In this document: piece by piece, positions 1 to 12,900 of the stretch
Layout of the letters: each line of letters begins with the position of its first letter
Position numbering within the stretch: the stretch's first letter is position 1
Assembly (NCBI GenBank): GCA_950295325.1
Contig: OX485806.1
Location: 45,131,169 to 45,195,168, forward strand
Direction: 5' to 3'
Length of the DNA: 64,000 nucleotides
DNA from: Polytrichum commune
Lineage: Eukaryota; Streptophyta; Polytrichopsida; Polytrichales; Polytrichaceae
The notes under the pieces: model-generated
Told to the model about the DNA's origin: nothing
Seen by the model: the letters and a program-made list of their open reading frames with translations, nothing else
Database searches by the model: none
Made by a program: the position numbers and the translations under genes

Positions 1-1385
1 TTAATGTAGTGAATTAATGATTGGTCGAGGTACAATTTACTATCTAAAATGGCACATGCAGGCTATGTTGGTTGCCCTCCATGCGGGCCTAAGGTGACAT
101 CGGGATACTCAAAATAACTCTTGAAGTGTTTGTACACAAGTTTAAAATGTTGGTTACGCTCAAGATATCACCCTTACAAAATACCAAATTACAGTATTTC
201 ATTTGGGAATAAAACATAGTCATGAGCGTAAACAAAAACCAAAATTTGGAACAAAAAGTTGAATACAAATCTTCATTCACAACCGACAATGTCATAGTGT
301 GAAAAACATATCATGTTTCTTCCACCTCCCACATTCTAAAGTGAGTATATTTTGAAACTCCATAGCACATAAAAATATTGTAGCAACATGAAATTTGCAA
401 AAATTTCTTCAATCGTTTGTATTAAATGCTACATGCATCATATTAGTGCAATAATGAAATTCAAACTATCTATCCTAGAATTTCTATCTAGCAAAAGATT
501 TAATCTGTACCACAATTGTTGAATTATAGCTAATTAAAAAATGATAACATGAAGGCCATAGGTTATAACACCCATATTTTAGATTTTTTCAATAATAGAT
601 TAGATTGGACAATATTCCAACTCTACATTTTATTTTTAATCTTTTCTTTAATGAAATGGTTGAAATATGTTAGGTTGCATTGGTGACATTGTTCCATGTG
701 GGTTGTCAATGTTGGTTGTAACCTATACATATAGATAAAGGCAAAATGGGAGTAACTTATCACTTTCTTCGTTGTATGCAATCCTTGTGTATTGTGCTCC
801 ATCATTTTACGCTGGTTTCTTTGCCTTCTTCTTTCATGTTCCAACATTGACAAGGCTAGACCTCAACACTTCCACTAAGTTGTCTTGGTTGTAACTCTCA
901 CATGCACTAGTAGATAACATGGCTAAAAAAAACCGCAGTCGTTTTCTCATTGCGGTTCTTTTGACCACTATTTTTTCACATGGTCCACCAAATGCAAAAT
1001 CAAGCTACACTTGACGTTTCCATTGACTACCGGGTGGAAATACACATTTCTTCCACATTCGTTCGGAGTGGCCATGGCTTGCATATTGTAGAATCTAAAG
1101 CAGAAGTCACTGCTTTGGAACAACTCAGTTCAATTATTTCAAGAGAGATACATAGTACTTATATCGGAAGAACCCTAACCATCTGAGGTAACCCTAAGGT
1201 AAATGGTAACCCTAAGTGGTCTATACAGAATTACAGAAGTAACCTACGTGTGTGTGCATAGGGTTTCAACACCCTTCTTGCACACAACGTCCTTTGAGCT
1301 TTCGGGGACAGTGAGTGCAATGGATCTGAAACTAAAGGAGATAACGTTTATAAGGTTGTGGTTTTTAATGCTATAGATTTTTCTG
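1..1385. other. AT-rich DNA, no gene recognised
   Basis: No reading frame here resembles a family I know. The short open frames lack support such as splice sites or conserved motifs. This is background DNA upstream of the first relic. Confidence 0.5.
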
Positions 1386-2020
1386 ATGATACTCAAGCGA
1401 GGCATCTTGTTATTGATAAAGTTGATTGAAAGTCGTGTCTTTGAGGAGACTGGGCAATCTCTGAATGAATTTGTGGGAGGAAGAGAAATCAAAAGGGCGA
1501 CGTTGTTGCCCCCTCTAAGTGATGAGTTGGTGCTTTCCCAAATTTGGCCTTGCTTTCATCAGAGAGTGAATCGTGCTTGGAAAGAAGGTGTATGTACAAC
1601 ACCATAGTGGGCAGCTTTGGACATGGTTCGGGTGGACACTCCAAGTTTCATTCGTCATCTTCCAAAGTATCGCGAACGTCGCCCTTGATTGCGAGATCAT
1701 GTTGAGAGTGAATTGGAGTCATTTAAGTCACTCTTCACAAAACGCCCAACTGATTTTGAGATTCGGTCGGAGGCTAGAAAACTAGAGATTGAACAATTGA
1801 ATTTTTTGCGATTAGTGGGAGCAGTTTTGACAGGTGGAAGGAGGGGTCTAAGAATCAATTGTGTACTGGAAGGATAGAGAATTATGCTCCTGAGTATTTT
1901 CTAGACTACTATTAGAGTGACTTAGTTTGGGAAGAGGAGGAGATTTTTTATGAGACAGATGCTACGAGTTCTAAAGGTTCAATGATAGCTTATTTTCCTT
2001 GTCATTCAATAGGGTCATGA
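1386..2020 (+). pseudogene. Relic of a moss-type uncharacterised protein family
   Basis: Pieces in two frames read LLPPLSDELVLSQIWP, then HQRVN followed directly by RAWK, then WAALDMVRVDTPSFIRHL, LRDHVESELES and a tail ending near SSKGSMIAYFP before TGA. I remember this order from uncharacterised proteins abundant in moss genomes: an F-box-like opening, a VSLLWRLRRVS linker, then WAALEMVRVDTP and an SSTEGSMRVYYPRHS-like end. That memory is unverified. Here the linker between HQRVN and RAWK is missing, and there is a frameshift near 1600 and stops near 1605 and 1687. The copy is therefore dead. Its stop abuts the 3' end of the copia fragment on the other strand. No function is known to me. Confidence 0.55.
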
Positions 2021-2380
2021 TGACTGAGAAGATAGTTGTTTGCGAAGATGGAGTTTTTTTCTGCAATCTTCGATGTTAATCCTCCCTAGTAAATTTGTAA
2101 GAAGATCTGCTGGTTGTTCTTGAGAAGAGATGTATTCTACTCTGATAGTGTTATCTTCTACTTTCTGACGGGTGAAGTGGTAATCTATTTCAAAATGTTT
2201 TGATTTTTCTTGAAAAAAAAGATTGTAGCTAAGTTTGATGCTACTCTGATTTGTCACAGTAGAGGTTGGTTGGTTTGTTATCCAAAATTTTGAGTTCTTG
2301 TAACAACCTTCTAATCCAGATAGCTTCACATGAACATTGAGCTAGGGCTCTGTACTTGGATTCACAGGAGGATGTAGGGG
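2015..2380 (-). pseudogene. Ty1/copia RNase H fragment (3' end of pol)
   Basis: The minus strand carries two frames that together form the end of a Ty1/copia polyprotein. The first has SSCESKYRALAQCSCEAIW, LLQELKI and NLYCDKSE. The second, after a frameshift near 2240-2260, has NQSSIKLSYN, FQEKSKHFEIDYHF, VEYISSQEQPADLLTN and the final CRKKLHL. These match the copia RNase H signature, in which SKHIEIDYHFIRE and EQPADLLTK are nearly invariant. The upstream part of RNase H is missing above 2380, where a TGTCGTGGCC start of other DNA begins. Only the last 120 codons or so remain, with no RT or integrase. Confidence 0.85.
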
Positions 2381-3605
2381 TATGTCGTGGCCCGGGTTTT
2401 CTTGATTTTCCAATTATCCTTGTTTTTAGGTTAAAAGAATAGTACGGACGTAGGAAAATAGGATGGGTGGAGTAAATGGTAGGCATAATGTAGGTTAGTT
2501 CTTTAGAAGAGAAAAGAAAAATAAAAATCCTTAAAGTAGTTAAAAACCCCAATTTAAGTTATGTTAGAAATCCCACTTCGGGTAGTGGAAATGGGGGAAA
2601 GAGGAAAAATATGAGACTTTGGCGAGTTAGGAGAGAGGCAACTTACGAGAGGAAAGCGGCAACTTGGCCAAGAGAGGCAGCTTGAGAAAAGAAAACGGCA
2701 ACCTGGGAGAAGGGATATGTGGTGGAAATTCAAGGTGCCGCGGTAGGAGGTGGAAACCAACATGTGGAAGAGGTGGACCAAGTGGAAGATATCACGGCGA
2801 TCACGGCGCTCACGGCCCCGCTGGTTTCCGCCACTGAGGTGGTGGTTCCCATTGCCACCCCAGTTTCTTCCACGGTTGGGGAGGAAACCCTAGATGATTG
2901 CCACGTGGCCGAGGTAACACCACCAAGCCCTGCCATGGCCTTCCAGATGGTTGCCCGGGATCCGCCGCCGCTTGCACTACTTGCTCCGGGATTTCCGCCG
3001 GACAGCCAACTATCCGCACCACTGGCGCTGGACGTTGCGGAGACGGTGGACCACGTGGGAGTGATTCTCGGGCCCGATGGACACGAGGTGTCAGTGTCAC
3101 CACCACGTGCTCCATCTTTGGCAACGGACAGAGTGGACCGGCGCGAGAAGCGAAAGTAGAATAAGAAGGAAGCCAAGCTGAAGAAGTGGAAGGATAGGGA
3201 GTAGATTTTAGTTAGGATTCCATTTTGGGTTGTTTTGGGCAAGTAGTTAGTTGGCCCCGAGTTGTGGGCTTTGTCAATTTCTTTGTTTAGGTTCCGACCT
3301 CTCAATAAGATGGATTGTCATGACTGCCACGTGGCCCGCGATTTCCAGCATGGAAACCATGGCATGTGGGTGTTAGTTTGGTTTAAGAGGGAGCACTTCG
3401 GTGGTTTTCTCATCATTTTGCAATGCAAGTGTTCTTTTGTTCAATTCAGACCTTATGTTTTACTCCACCTTCGGTTTGAGTTGAGTCTTAAGTCCATGTG
3501 TAATGCAAGTGGTCCCTCCTTTCCGTACTTGAGGTTTCCGAGTTTTCTTGCAACCCCACATGGTTGATTTGGACAAGTTTTCCTCTAGTGTCGTAACCTC
3601 ACATG
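2381..3605. other. GC-rich insert, possible LTR or gag-like segment
   Basis: The stretch starts with TGTCGTGGCCCGG right where the copia fragment stops and ends near CCTCACA, next to the piggyBac relic. ATGTAGG occurs just outside both ends, which could be a target-site duplication but does not sit exactly at TG/CA. Inside is a plus-strand open frame at 2719-3159 (146 codons). It is rich in Val, Ala and Pro and ends in a basic run (REKRK, then after a stop KKEAKLKKWKDRE). I cannot name it. It could be an LTR, a solo LTR carrying a short frame, or part of a gag. Confidence 0.3.
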
Positions 3606-5102
3606 TAGGCCTTATACTCTACAATGATAGGAATAATTTCAATAGGAATCTTTTTATCTTGCATTTTTCTTTTTGCATAAATGTGGTCACCTTCTCTAAC
3701 AACAGGTTCATGGTGTGTTGATAACATTAATATATGGTTTTTTTGTCAACCCAAGATACTATGCTAATGGATCGTGACTTGTGCATCCGCCATACTATTG
3801 TCCCCTAGGGGCTTTGCCTAAGTTTTCCTTTGCTCTAAGAACCTTCGGCAATCCAATCCTATCCAACCTAATTATGTCAGTTGCATAGATACCCATAGTA
3901 ATTAATTGGATTAAAAAGGTGTAGATGTAAGAAAATTGTTTGTTACGTCCATGTGTCCCAAATCCTCCAACCCCTTCACCATATGCTTCATTATTTTTAG
4001 TCCAACTTATGATTCCCCTTTGTTTGGAGTTTCTACACCTAGCATTCATTTGTTTTTTCCATAGTAAGTATCAAAGTTATAAACTAACCATACCTCGGCA
4101 TCCACAAGTGCCCATCTTCAATCCCCATTTTATCAGTTTTGAAAGCATATATTGTTGCACATGACAATAAATTCCCTAGTATCACACCATCATCTCATCC
4201 AATATTACTTGCTCATGTAGATTCCACTGCTTTTGACAAGTGTCCCGCATGACATCAATCAACCAACGCACCTTATACACTTTGTCATAATCGGGTGAGG
4301 TTTTATTCATGACCTCCTCCTCATGCTTTATAAAATGAAAACATCTAATTAAGCACTCAAAACATGCACGTGCCATGGACCCCAAAATTGTGGAACAATA
4401 ATAATAAGAAATCTTTACTCCAATATGATCACACGCTAGGATTCCTTTTTAAACCCATTAGAATATGCATGTCTAAGAATGCCTTAGACTCTTCAATTTC
4501 TATGCAAACCCAAGCAGACCATTTTTTGTTGGATGAATTCAAGTGGTAGGGATGCCATTATTGAGCCATTGGCCTTCCTATTGGTCTCACATACAATTTT
4601 CCTCAAAACATCATAACTCCAAAAAATAGTGAACGTGGCCTTCATACTAGGCACATCTCTAAATTTTTTTGCAACCTGAGCTTAGGGCTTCTGAAAGTTT
4701 TCACCCTAGGCATGTATGTAGAGAAATTATGCTCCCAGGTAACCTCCCCAAACATTTTTCATAACAGGATTTTTCTTCTTTCTTTCTTCTTGTTGGTCAT
4801 CACCATCTTCATCCAAAAAAATAAGAAGGAACCTTAATTGGATCTACATTATGTGGACCAAACAACTGTGAGGGGATTTGGTTGCGGCCCTCTATTGTGT
4901 GTAAAATTATTTGTTCAAAATCACAACCATCTACAATTGGGACACTGCCTGCATTACTATTGCTCAATGAAGATTGTCTTTGGTGGGGTCTACTGTCAAG
5001 ATTTGGGGTTAACTCAGAATCCCTTATGCATGTGTCTTCCTCATAGCAATATGGCTTGCAAGTGGTTCCAACCTCAGTTTGATGTACCTGGTGCACCACC
5101 CT
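3585..5102 (-). pseudogene. piggyBac-like transposase, decayed
   Basis: Reading the minus strand through frameshifts and stops gives the piggyBac (DDE_Tnp_1_7) order. An acidic N-terminal part lies at 5099-4809. FLDMHILMGLKRNPS and YWSKD follow near 4430-4500. RCFHFIKHEEE, PDYDKVYKVRWLIDVMRD and EQVILDEMMV lie at 4385-4182; the D of ILDEMMV corresponds to the first catalytic aspartate. Then come QQYM and KWGLKMG, GLEDLGHMDVTNNFLTSTPF (the family's DNFFTSVPL block), ATDIIRLDRIGLPKVL, SWVDKK and finally EYKAYM near 3610, the site of the family's YNxxMGGVDxxDQ. Many in-frame stops show the gene is dead. I did not find TTAA target sites or terminal repeats. PiggyBac is unusual in plants. Confidence 0.85.
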
Positions 5103-5399
5103 AGCAAATGTATGAAGTAATTAGGATTGGATGTAAAATCACATCACACTTTTTTGGGAAAATACATGAATTACATGTGTTGTCCAATTATTTGTCTGAC
5201 ATCATAATGCGGTCATGTTTGAGACATTCCATGTTCATGAAGAAATAATTATAGGTGTGTGACGAATTCAAGATTTTGTTTATGTGGCATTATCACAAAT
5301 TGAATATTGGTAGTATACCCAAAAGTGTGACTTGCTCTTGAGGCCCTCCCTTGTCTTCATGGTCCTGACCACCTCTAGGGCGTTTTGTCCATCTAGGTT

Positions 5400-6200
5400 T
5401 GTGAACCCTTTGAGTGGTCCACCACTCTGCGGGATCACTTTTAGTTAGAATGTTAGCATTAAAAGTTAGAATTGATAGGGAATTTAGGAAAAATTAGTTC
5501 ATTTAGCATTTAGCCTAGAAGAAGGAAGGTCAAAATGAAACTAAGTAGTGCTAGAAGATAGCAAAGTAGAAAAAATGTGCTAGCTAGTAAAAACAACTAG
5601 CTAAGCAAATATTAGTAGATGCTAGTTATTAAGCAAATGTTAGTAGATGCTAGCTAAGCAAGTGTTAGTTTATTAGTTAGTGTGAGGCACACAAGACTAT
5701 TGGAGGTGTTTTACGTAAGAAGATAAAATCGGCGTGAAGAATTTTGAAGACAAAAAAGAAAGAGAGCAAGGGGGATACTTGCCCACTTGCCCCCTTGCCA
5801 ACTCGATGGCGGAAAAATTAGAAAGATTTCTAAAGGTTTTTTGTCGGAGCCACCTCGGCGAGAGGGTGGCAACCTCAACCGGGAAAACCCCCGAGCCAAA
5901 ATTTCGGGAAAGGGTTTGAAAAATGGATCCGGTGGAGGAGGGGTCCAACCCTTTTGTGAGAGGGTTTAAAAACCCCTCCTTCCACCTTGTAGCACTCTCT
6001 CTTTCTCTAGTTTTTGGGCGAAGCCCTGCTTCAATGTAGTTAGGAAAAAATCCTTTAGCATGTATTCTCAATGGTCTAAAAGAAAGGCTTGACAACCTCC
6101 TCTACTCTCTCTCCTAGTTAGAATGTGTGTTTATTAACACACCAACAAAATGATTCCTTCTTTTGTAGAGGTAGGTTGGATGGTAGAGTTTTGAGTAGAG
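5400..6200 (+). mobile_element. LTR-like stretch
   Basis: TTAGTTAG/TGCTAG-type short repeats (5440-5690) lead into a purine-rich block. A pyrimidine-rich segment with CACTCTCTCTTTCTC and AGCCCTGCTTCAATG follows, then TCTCAATGGTCTAAAAG. This order resembles the U3-R-U5 layout of a plant LTR. No primer-binding site or second LTR was found, so the call rests on appearance alone. Confidence 0.3.
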
Positions 6201-6399
6201 GCATTATAGACCTCATCTGCCAATGCCCTGAAGGCTTAGTTCAAAAGCTAGAACAAGATACTTATCATTTTTCTCTTAGAGAGATTTCCTATAGCTATCC
6301 ATAGCCGTTTCCCATTTGTGATTTGGTTGAGATGACAATTAGTTATGGATTTTCAAAGATGGAGTAAAAAAACTGGGTGGTCTTGTGGGTAGCGGCTGC

Positions 6400-6960
6400 T
6401 GGATCAGACCTGCGAGCCCAATAGGAATTTTAATTCCAAGAAATTATATTTTTCCCAAGTAGAACTTTTGTGTAGCTTTCCAAAATGGCTTAGAACATTT
6501 GATTTGAGCATGATTTGAATGAGATATGAATTGTGCAAGATGGGACACATAGTTTGAGAACTTTTGGTTGACTGCTGCATTACAGAGGACCTGCTGGGTT
6601 CACTTCGGCTTACCTTTCTAATCACATATTTTTATCAAATACACCTTTTCAATATCTCTCCAGGGTCATATAGAACGTTTGATTTGACTAAGATTTGAAT
6701 TAGATATGAATTGTTGAAGGCGAGATACATAGTTTAAGCCTTCTTGATTGACTGCTGTGTTACAAGGAGTCCGCTGAATTTCTATTAGCTTAACCTGCTG
6801 ATGTCATAATTTTTTCTAGTTAGAGCTTGTTCATAGCTTTCCAATGGTATAAGGAAAGCCTAGATCCAAGTAGTAAGGAATGTGCTATGAATTCTTGAAG
6901 TTAGAAGGTAGATAGGTGGGTTGGAAGGGTCGGTTGAATCGACCTCACACTTCCAACCCT
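6400..6960 (+). repeat. About three tandem degenerate units of roughly 190 bp
   Basis: Each unit contains a TAGCTTTCCAA-like block, a block near GAACnTTTGATTTGA, then AAGATTTGAATnAGATATGAATTGT, GATACATAGTTTnAG and TTGACTGCTGyrTTACA. Units begin near 6420, 6605 and 6790; the third is the most degenerate. Such leader repeats are common between the LTR and gag of plant LTR retrotransposons, which would fit the LTR-like stretch just upstream. Confidence 0.55.
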
Positions 6961-9900
6961 CATAACTTTTGCATTTCTTATTCGATTAGAGTGATTTTTA
7001 GATCATTGGAAAGATAATTTGGTGCACTAAGTATAAATATTATGCTTAGGATTAAATTACAGGGCAGAATAACACTTTATATTTTAATTGTTAACTAAGG
7101 TACGCTTACTACCAAACTAGTTACAAAGAAGGAGGCAAGGTCGACGCTCGGAAAGTGGAGCAAGGAAGGAGGTAGCGGCTCGGCCTACATCAAGCCCAAA
7201 TCAACCGAGGAAAATTGAGGTAAATTAACTAACCTTAAGCCTTCCATTTAGGATTTGAGGGAGCACGGCTAAGGTACGCATCTCTAAATCCACTCACCTA
7301 TCTCGTAAGGTCAAGTGGCTTGACCACTTGACCGCCAAGGGAGTACCCAATTCCATTGTTTTCGGGGCCCTTGGTATGTTTTGTGGTAGTAGCTTCATTT
7401 ATTAGCAAGTTTCGTGTGTGGTAAGTCGGATTAATCACCGACACGACCACTCTGAATGTTGTTGGTGGAAAGGTGGGGTTAATGACCCGCGAATCCACTA
7501 TTATGTTGTTGGCCCCATAGATTGGGAGTAATGGCCCCAATTTATGAAGATTGCGCAACAGGTTGAACCTACAGGTCGCCCGTCACCCTGGTCCCATTGA
7601 GTTGCATTTCGTGGTCTATCCAGTGTAAACACATTTAACAATCAAAACATACAAAATAAATCGTAAACCCTTGTTGGCAAGAGACCCGAGGTAAGGGGTG
7701 ATGCCTAATATGTTAATGTAGTGAGTTAGGACGTGCAAACAAAAGTAAGTAATTAAGAAGGAATTTGTGTGAAGGGTGGGACTTAGGCCAAGTTCCCCCG
7801 CTTAGAAAACTAAATAGAACTAAATAAAGAAATAGGAAGAATTGAATGGTCCATCAAATTGTCGTTATTCCGTTCGTTGAGTTAGGGTGGTATGAGTCAC
7901 ACCCGGTTGGGTGTATCAGAACCATCCCAATTCACAAATTAGAATTGCCTTGGTTTCAAGGCTGGTGCGTCTGCGCGTAGAATAGGTTGTAGGTTAAGGT
8001 TAGAACTAGATATGAAATTGGTTAGTGGAGTTTAAAGCCACACTAGTAAAAAACTAAGGCCTAACCTCCGGAGGTACTACGACGCATATTTAATCTCCCT
8101 TAAAAATCTAACTACTCACGTTATACACCTATCATCCGGGTTCGGCTTGGGCGCCTGCAAATGCAGGCCACCTTCACCGAAGGGCTTGTGTGATACTTTT
8201 AGGCTCCCTCGAAAGGGGGTGGCCCAAAAGTACCACAAGGTTTGCATCCATCTTCTCCGTAATTCATCTACTTAGGCAACACAGTTTTCCTTTTTGGCCT
8301 TCTTTGCTGAACTTGTGTCTTCAATGACTGAAGTTTGCTTCATGTACTAGTATTCATAACACCATATAAAACATTAGGATATCCAATCACATGTAAATCA
8401 AGTTAGCATACACCATGCCATGTCTTAATTCTACAACAAATTTAGCATTGGTTAAAAATTGCACTCAAATGACGCCTCAATATGGAAAATGAAAATGGGT
8501 ATGATTCTTTTCAAGGGATAGTTCTTGGAGATTAGAATATATTATGGTAAATCAATTTGCACAAAAATCTTGAAAAGTGCACATTTGAACACAAAATAAA
8601 GCTCCAAGTAAATTTTTCATTGCTTTGGAATTAATACGAGCTCCAAAAGACACCAAGAAAATGGTGCCGTGCATGGATTGCATGCACTAGCCATCTCAGA
8701 TTAATATACAGAACAATGTGTAATGTCGACATTTTAGCATGTGGCAACCTACTTGCACATATTATTGTTGTAAAGAGAGTAACGAAAACAAACTACACAG
8801 TTCCGTGGCAATTGTGCCTTCACAATGAAGTTGCCTTTTTGCCTTTGCAAATCACCATCAGGCAAAAATCCATTTAAACTTTTAAAAAATTCATTTAATT
8901 TCTCCGCATTCCACACACAGTAAATAATGGAGATGATACAGTTTGTTATTGCCAGTGTGGTATTATACATGCTCAAAGTATTGTGCTACGTCAATAAATT
9001 AGCGTGGGCTAATTTTATTGCACCATTTGCATGAAGTCATTAGGATGGGTAGTTGGACTATGACATAGTCATAATGTAAATTTTGGAAGGGGTTCACCAT
9101 GGACTTACTTCAATGAGAGCCTACTGCTGCCACGAAGCCAAGGCTATGTGACAAACAAACTATCCCCAGTTTGATCTTTGATGCACGGTGCCATGGATGA
9201 TGTAACCTGAGGTGTCTTCACTCTTGAAGTTGTGATTTGCTCTCCATGGAGTGGAAGATGGGTTGTTGTCTCCTCTGCCAATCCAGGAGCGGCATTTTGG
9301 AGCACTATTGAGGTTCTCACTGCAGACTCCAGAGGAAAGATCAGGGTTGCCATGGGAGATAGAGCAGGCATCAATGACATTGTAGGTTGGAAACTCTTGG
9401 AGGTAGGCGTGTACATAGAATTGGGAGACAATGGCAATCCAAAATCTTGACCAAAAAATTTACAATTTTTTTACATATAACACGCCAAAAATTGCAGCCC
9501 AAAAAAACACATCAATTGACTCGCACAATTTAGAATTTGGCATGCATAGTAAGACTTGAAAAAAAAAACACACGTTAGGAATTGAAATGGCACATACTAC
9601 TAGGGACGTGACATCAAGCTGACTTGTTAACATAAATTGTAGATGTCAATTTAGTTGTAAATGACATTCAATCTTGTTTTTGAAAATGTCATGTGACACT
9701 TTGGATTCGAAGTTACACGTGAAATGAAATTGGCCAAACAGACACACTGCTTCACAGTACCCTTGAGAGCCCCTAACCACAGTATTGAATGCCAGGACCC
9801 TACTGACACATGAATTCATTGAAATAGCATTTGTTTGAGGGCCTGGCCACATATGACTTCACACTACACTTGATGGCCCCTGAGCACAATACATGATTTT

Positions 9901-12900
9901 GTAAGTGTCTTGGGATAGCCTCTGAACAATTTTTTTTCATCTCTTACACTTTCATGGCCACTGCTCTCACTAGAGGAAATATTATTGTTTAGCGTCATGA
10001 AACTCCTTTGGAAGTGATGTGGTCTGAGTTTCTAGAGAGGTGTCCAAAGCCTCTTATTTAGTGCCTTCATTGTGACACTATTTAGTTCCTCTCCAATTGT
10101 TTGTCATGTAGTACCATATTTATCAAGGCTTTACTGTGACTAAAGTCATCTCTACCACATGTCTCCATATTCTGGAGTCCTTTTTGTTGTTATGTACTTG
10201 TATGCTAATTGCATGGGTGGCTTTAGTGGATTTATCCTTTGACTTGATTGAATGTATCCTTGTAAGTTATTTGCATGGGTGGTTTGCGATGCCCAACTAG
10301 AGCGTTTCCGAATACTCCATGTTGATGTCTCATCCTATAGGAAGTGTAAGAAAGGTTTCGCTACGGAATTATACCATATCCATGACCTCAGGTGGAAGAG
10401 CGAGGCATTTGACATAAAAATGTGGGTGTAATGTGTAAAGTTAATCTATGTGGCGCCAACTTGCATGGCAGGGCATGCATGATTAAGCTCATTGTATATG
10501 CTATATAAACTGATCTGTTAAATAAAGTGTTCTACTTCCATTATAACAGTCCTAGAACATGGAGAATTAATATTACCTTGGCACAAATGTCAAGCATGCA
10601 TGAGCTTGGAATCGTAGGAAGTCTTTGAAATTGTACCGCGGTGATTGAGCAGTTCACGAAAAAGATGCTGAACAGATCACATGCAATTCTGCTCGTTAAA
10701 ATTGACACAATCTGGCCAAATCCAATGGCATTGAATGTACAATGGTAGCGACAGCAAAACCAATATGCAGTAAAAATTGGGTTGTGCTTACTTCATTTCA
10801 CATAGTGAAAATAAGTGGGAAGTCCATGAATTACTGACAGTGTAGTCAATATAAAAAGTGAAACAGTATAACCTCTGAAAGTGTCATAAATATATTGGAG
10901 AGGTAAATATGGTCTGAGAGACGTGGTCCAATGGAAAGGGGTTTTGCCCAAAAAATTTAATGTAATCCTAGCATTATCGACAGTGATACTATTAGTTAAT
11001 GCCACAAGTTACCAACACTTAAACTACACTGCGATGTAGTTTCGAAGAACAACACTAACAATCACCCAGTCACCATTTAGCGTCGAAATTGCTGTAGCTA
11101 AATGTGTGTTTCCTCTAGTGTCTAGGCTATTGGCTATCAGACTGTCATGGCCATGGCCCTTATTGGCTACTGATCAGCGTTGGTATTTCGATCATGTGGC
11201 CTACCAGATGCAGACTTCCTAGCCCCAAGTTATCATAGCAGAAGTACGAGTGTCAAAGGTACAGAGAATGTTCTAAGTAATGGCTGCACTTGGCCTCATA
11301 GGGGTACAGAAGGCTTCAGAGTGAGCTCTATCACAGCTGGGATGATTGCAATTTGAAAATTATGCAAACAGACTTGAAGAAGTATCAAAATACTAGCACA
11401 GCGGTAGATTCAGCCAAACAAGTTCATGCATTACTTTGGCACTAGCAGTCGAAAGAAAAGTGAAACTAAGACGGATGCATTGCAGTTGAATTTTTTGAGG
11501 AACTTCAAGACGTCATGACTTGATGAGCATGCAGGAACTCTTCAGTAGCGAAAGCGAGAGAAGTCCTTGATTGAAAAATCCACACTCTGAACACAAAAGT
11601 GAAAATCAGATTGTTTGGGGAAAAAAGAGGGACTCGTCACTTGCATTGACACATTGAGAAGTGGTGTGAAAGAGGGCAACTTTTACGGAAATGCTTACGG
11701 CCGTTGTTGGAGCTAATCGGACAATGAGTTCAAGGTGGAAAAGATGGGTCTGGCCACATGTTCCATCGTATTTTGTCGTAGATAGAATCACTTATGGCCT
11801 CTTGTTCTCCTTCTCCATGTTGGGACCCCCACCCAACGATTCTTGCCACATTCCAGTAGAATAAGTAACAAACTGTGACCGGCATGAGAGGTGTGCCACG
11901 GCCACATGCAAAGTGAGCATGTGGTAAGCTAAAAAGGTGCTCTACATTCAAGAGGCGAATGGGAGCAATAACTGGCATGGCTCTTCATTTGCTTTTTAAA
12001 CATGATGAGCCCATACCCTAATGAGATGTAAGAGGCGTGGAACTGTTTCAGGAAATTGAGTATGTTGGACATATTCAATTGGTAGGCACTTATGGAAAGA
12101 GAAGAGAGGTGTGATTTCAAACAAGAGCTTCATGTTTGTTATGAAGGTTTCTTGAGTGTGGAGCTCAAGCTTCGCATGGGGAATCCTTCATTGAATGGTG
12201 TGGTTGTTAAATTTTTTTTTTGAGAGGCAATATCAATTGACATGATCATGGTAAGCTATGGATTCTTGCGCTCAAATTTTGAAGAGCAAGTGAATTGAAT
12301 TAAATGTGATATCTTGAGCTTGTGGTGTAATTTTTCCTCCAAAAGCTTAGTGAGATATCTTTGGCAGTGAATGAAGGATACTCAAGTTTGTGGAAATTAT
12401 TCCATGACATTTTGCCCCACCAATCAAATGCAGTGATCAATATTTTCCGTCATTTTCAAATTTCTTAGTTCGGTGTGGAGGCGCCGTCGAACTCTCCTAT
12501 GTTGAGTTGGGGCGGGAGAGCGATGTGGGGTCAATGGCAAGAAGGCCGCGGGGCTTGCCACCTGCCCCCATCCTTAATGGCAGGATGTACGTGGTTGGGC
12601 TCCATGCCAAGGCTGGCAGCCAGCCACGCTAGCCCCTAGCCTTGCTTTTTAAGCCCACCAAGCCAGGGGCAGAGTGGTGTGAGCCCCAAAGTCGCATTCA
12701 CATGCTAATTAATCTTAAAACAATGTCTCTTGGGAATAAAAAGAAAATGAAAAAGGTGAGAACCACCCAAAATATGTCAAAAATGAATTAAAGTTATAAT
12801 GGGATAAGCTCAAGTGGAAGGCGGAATCAAAAACAATGAAAGGTCAAGGGGAAAGGGTCAAACTCGTTTTTTTTCCGGGCGGCCCCCAAGATGCTGGGCA

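Noticed and set aside
2730-3305. Long minus-strand open frame of 191 codons.
   Set aside because: It is antisense to the GC-rich plus frame, has extreme Ser/Thr composition and no family features. A shadow of base composition is likely.
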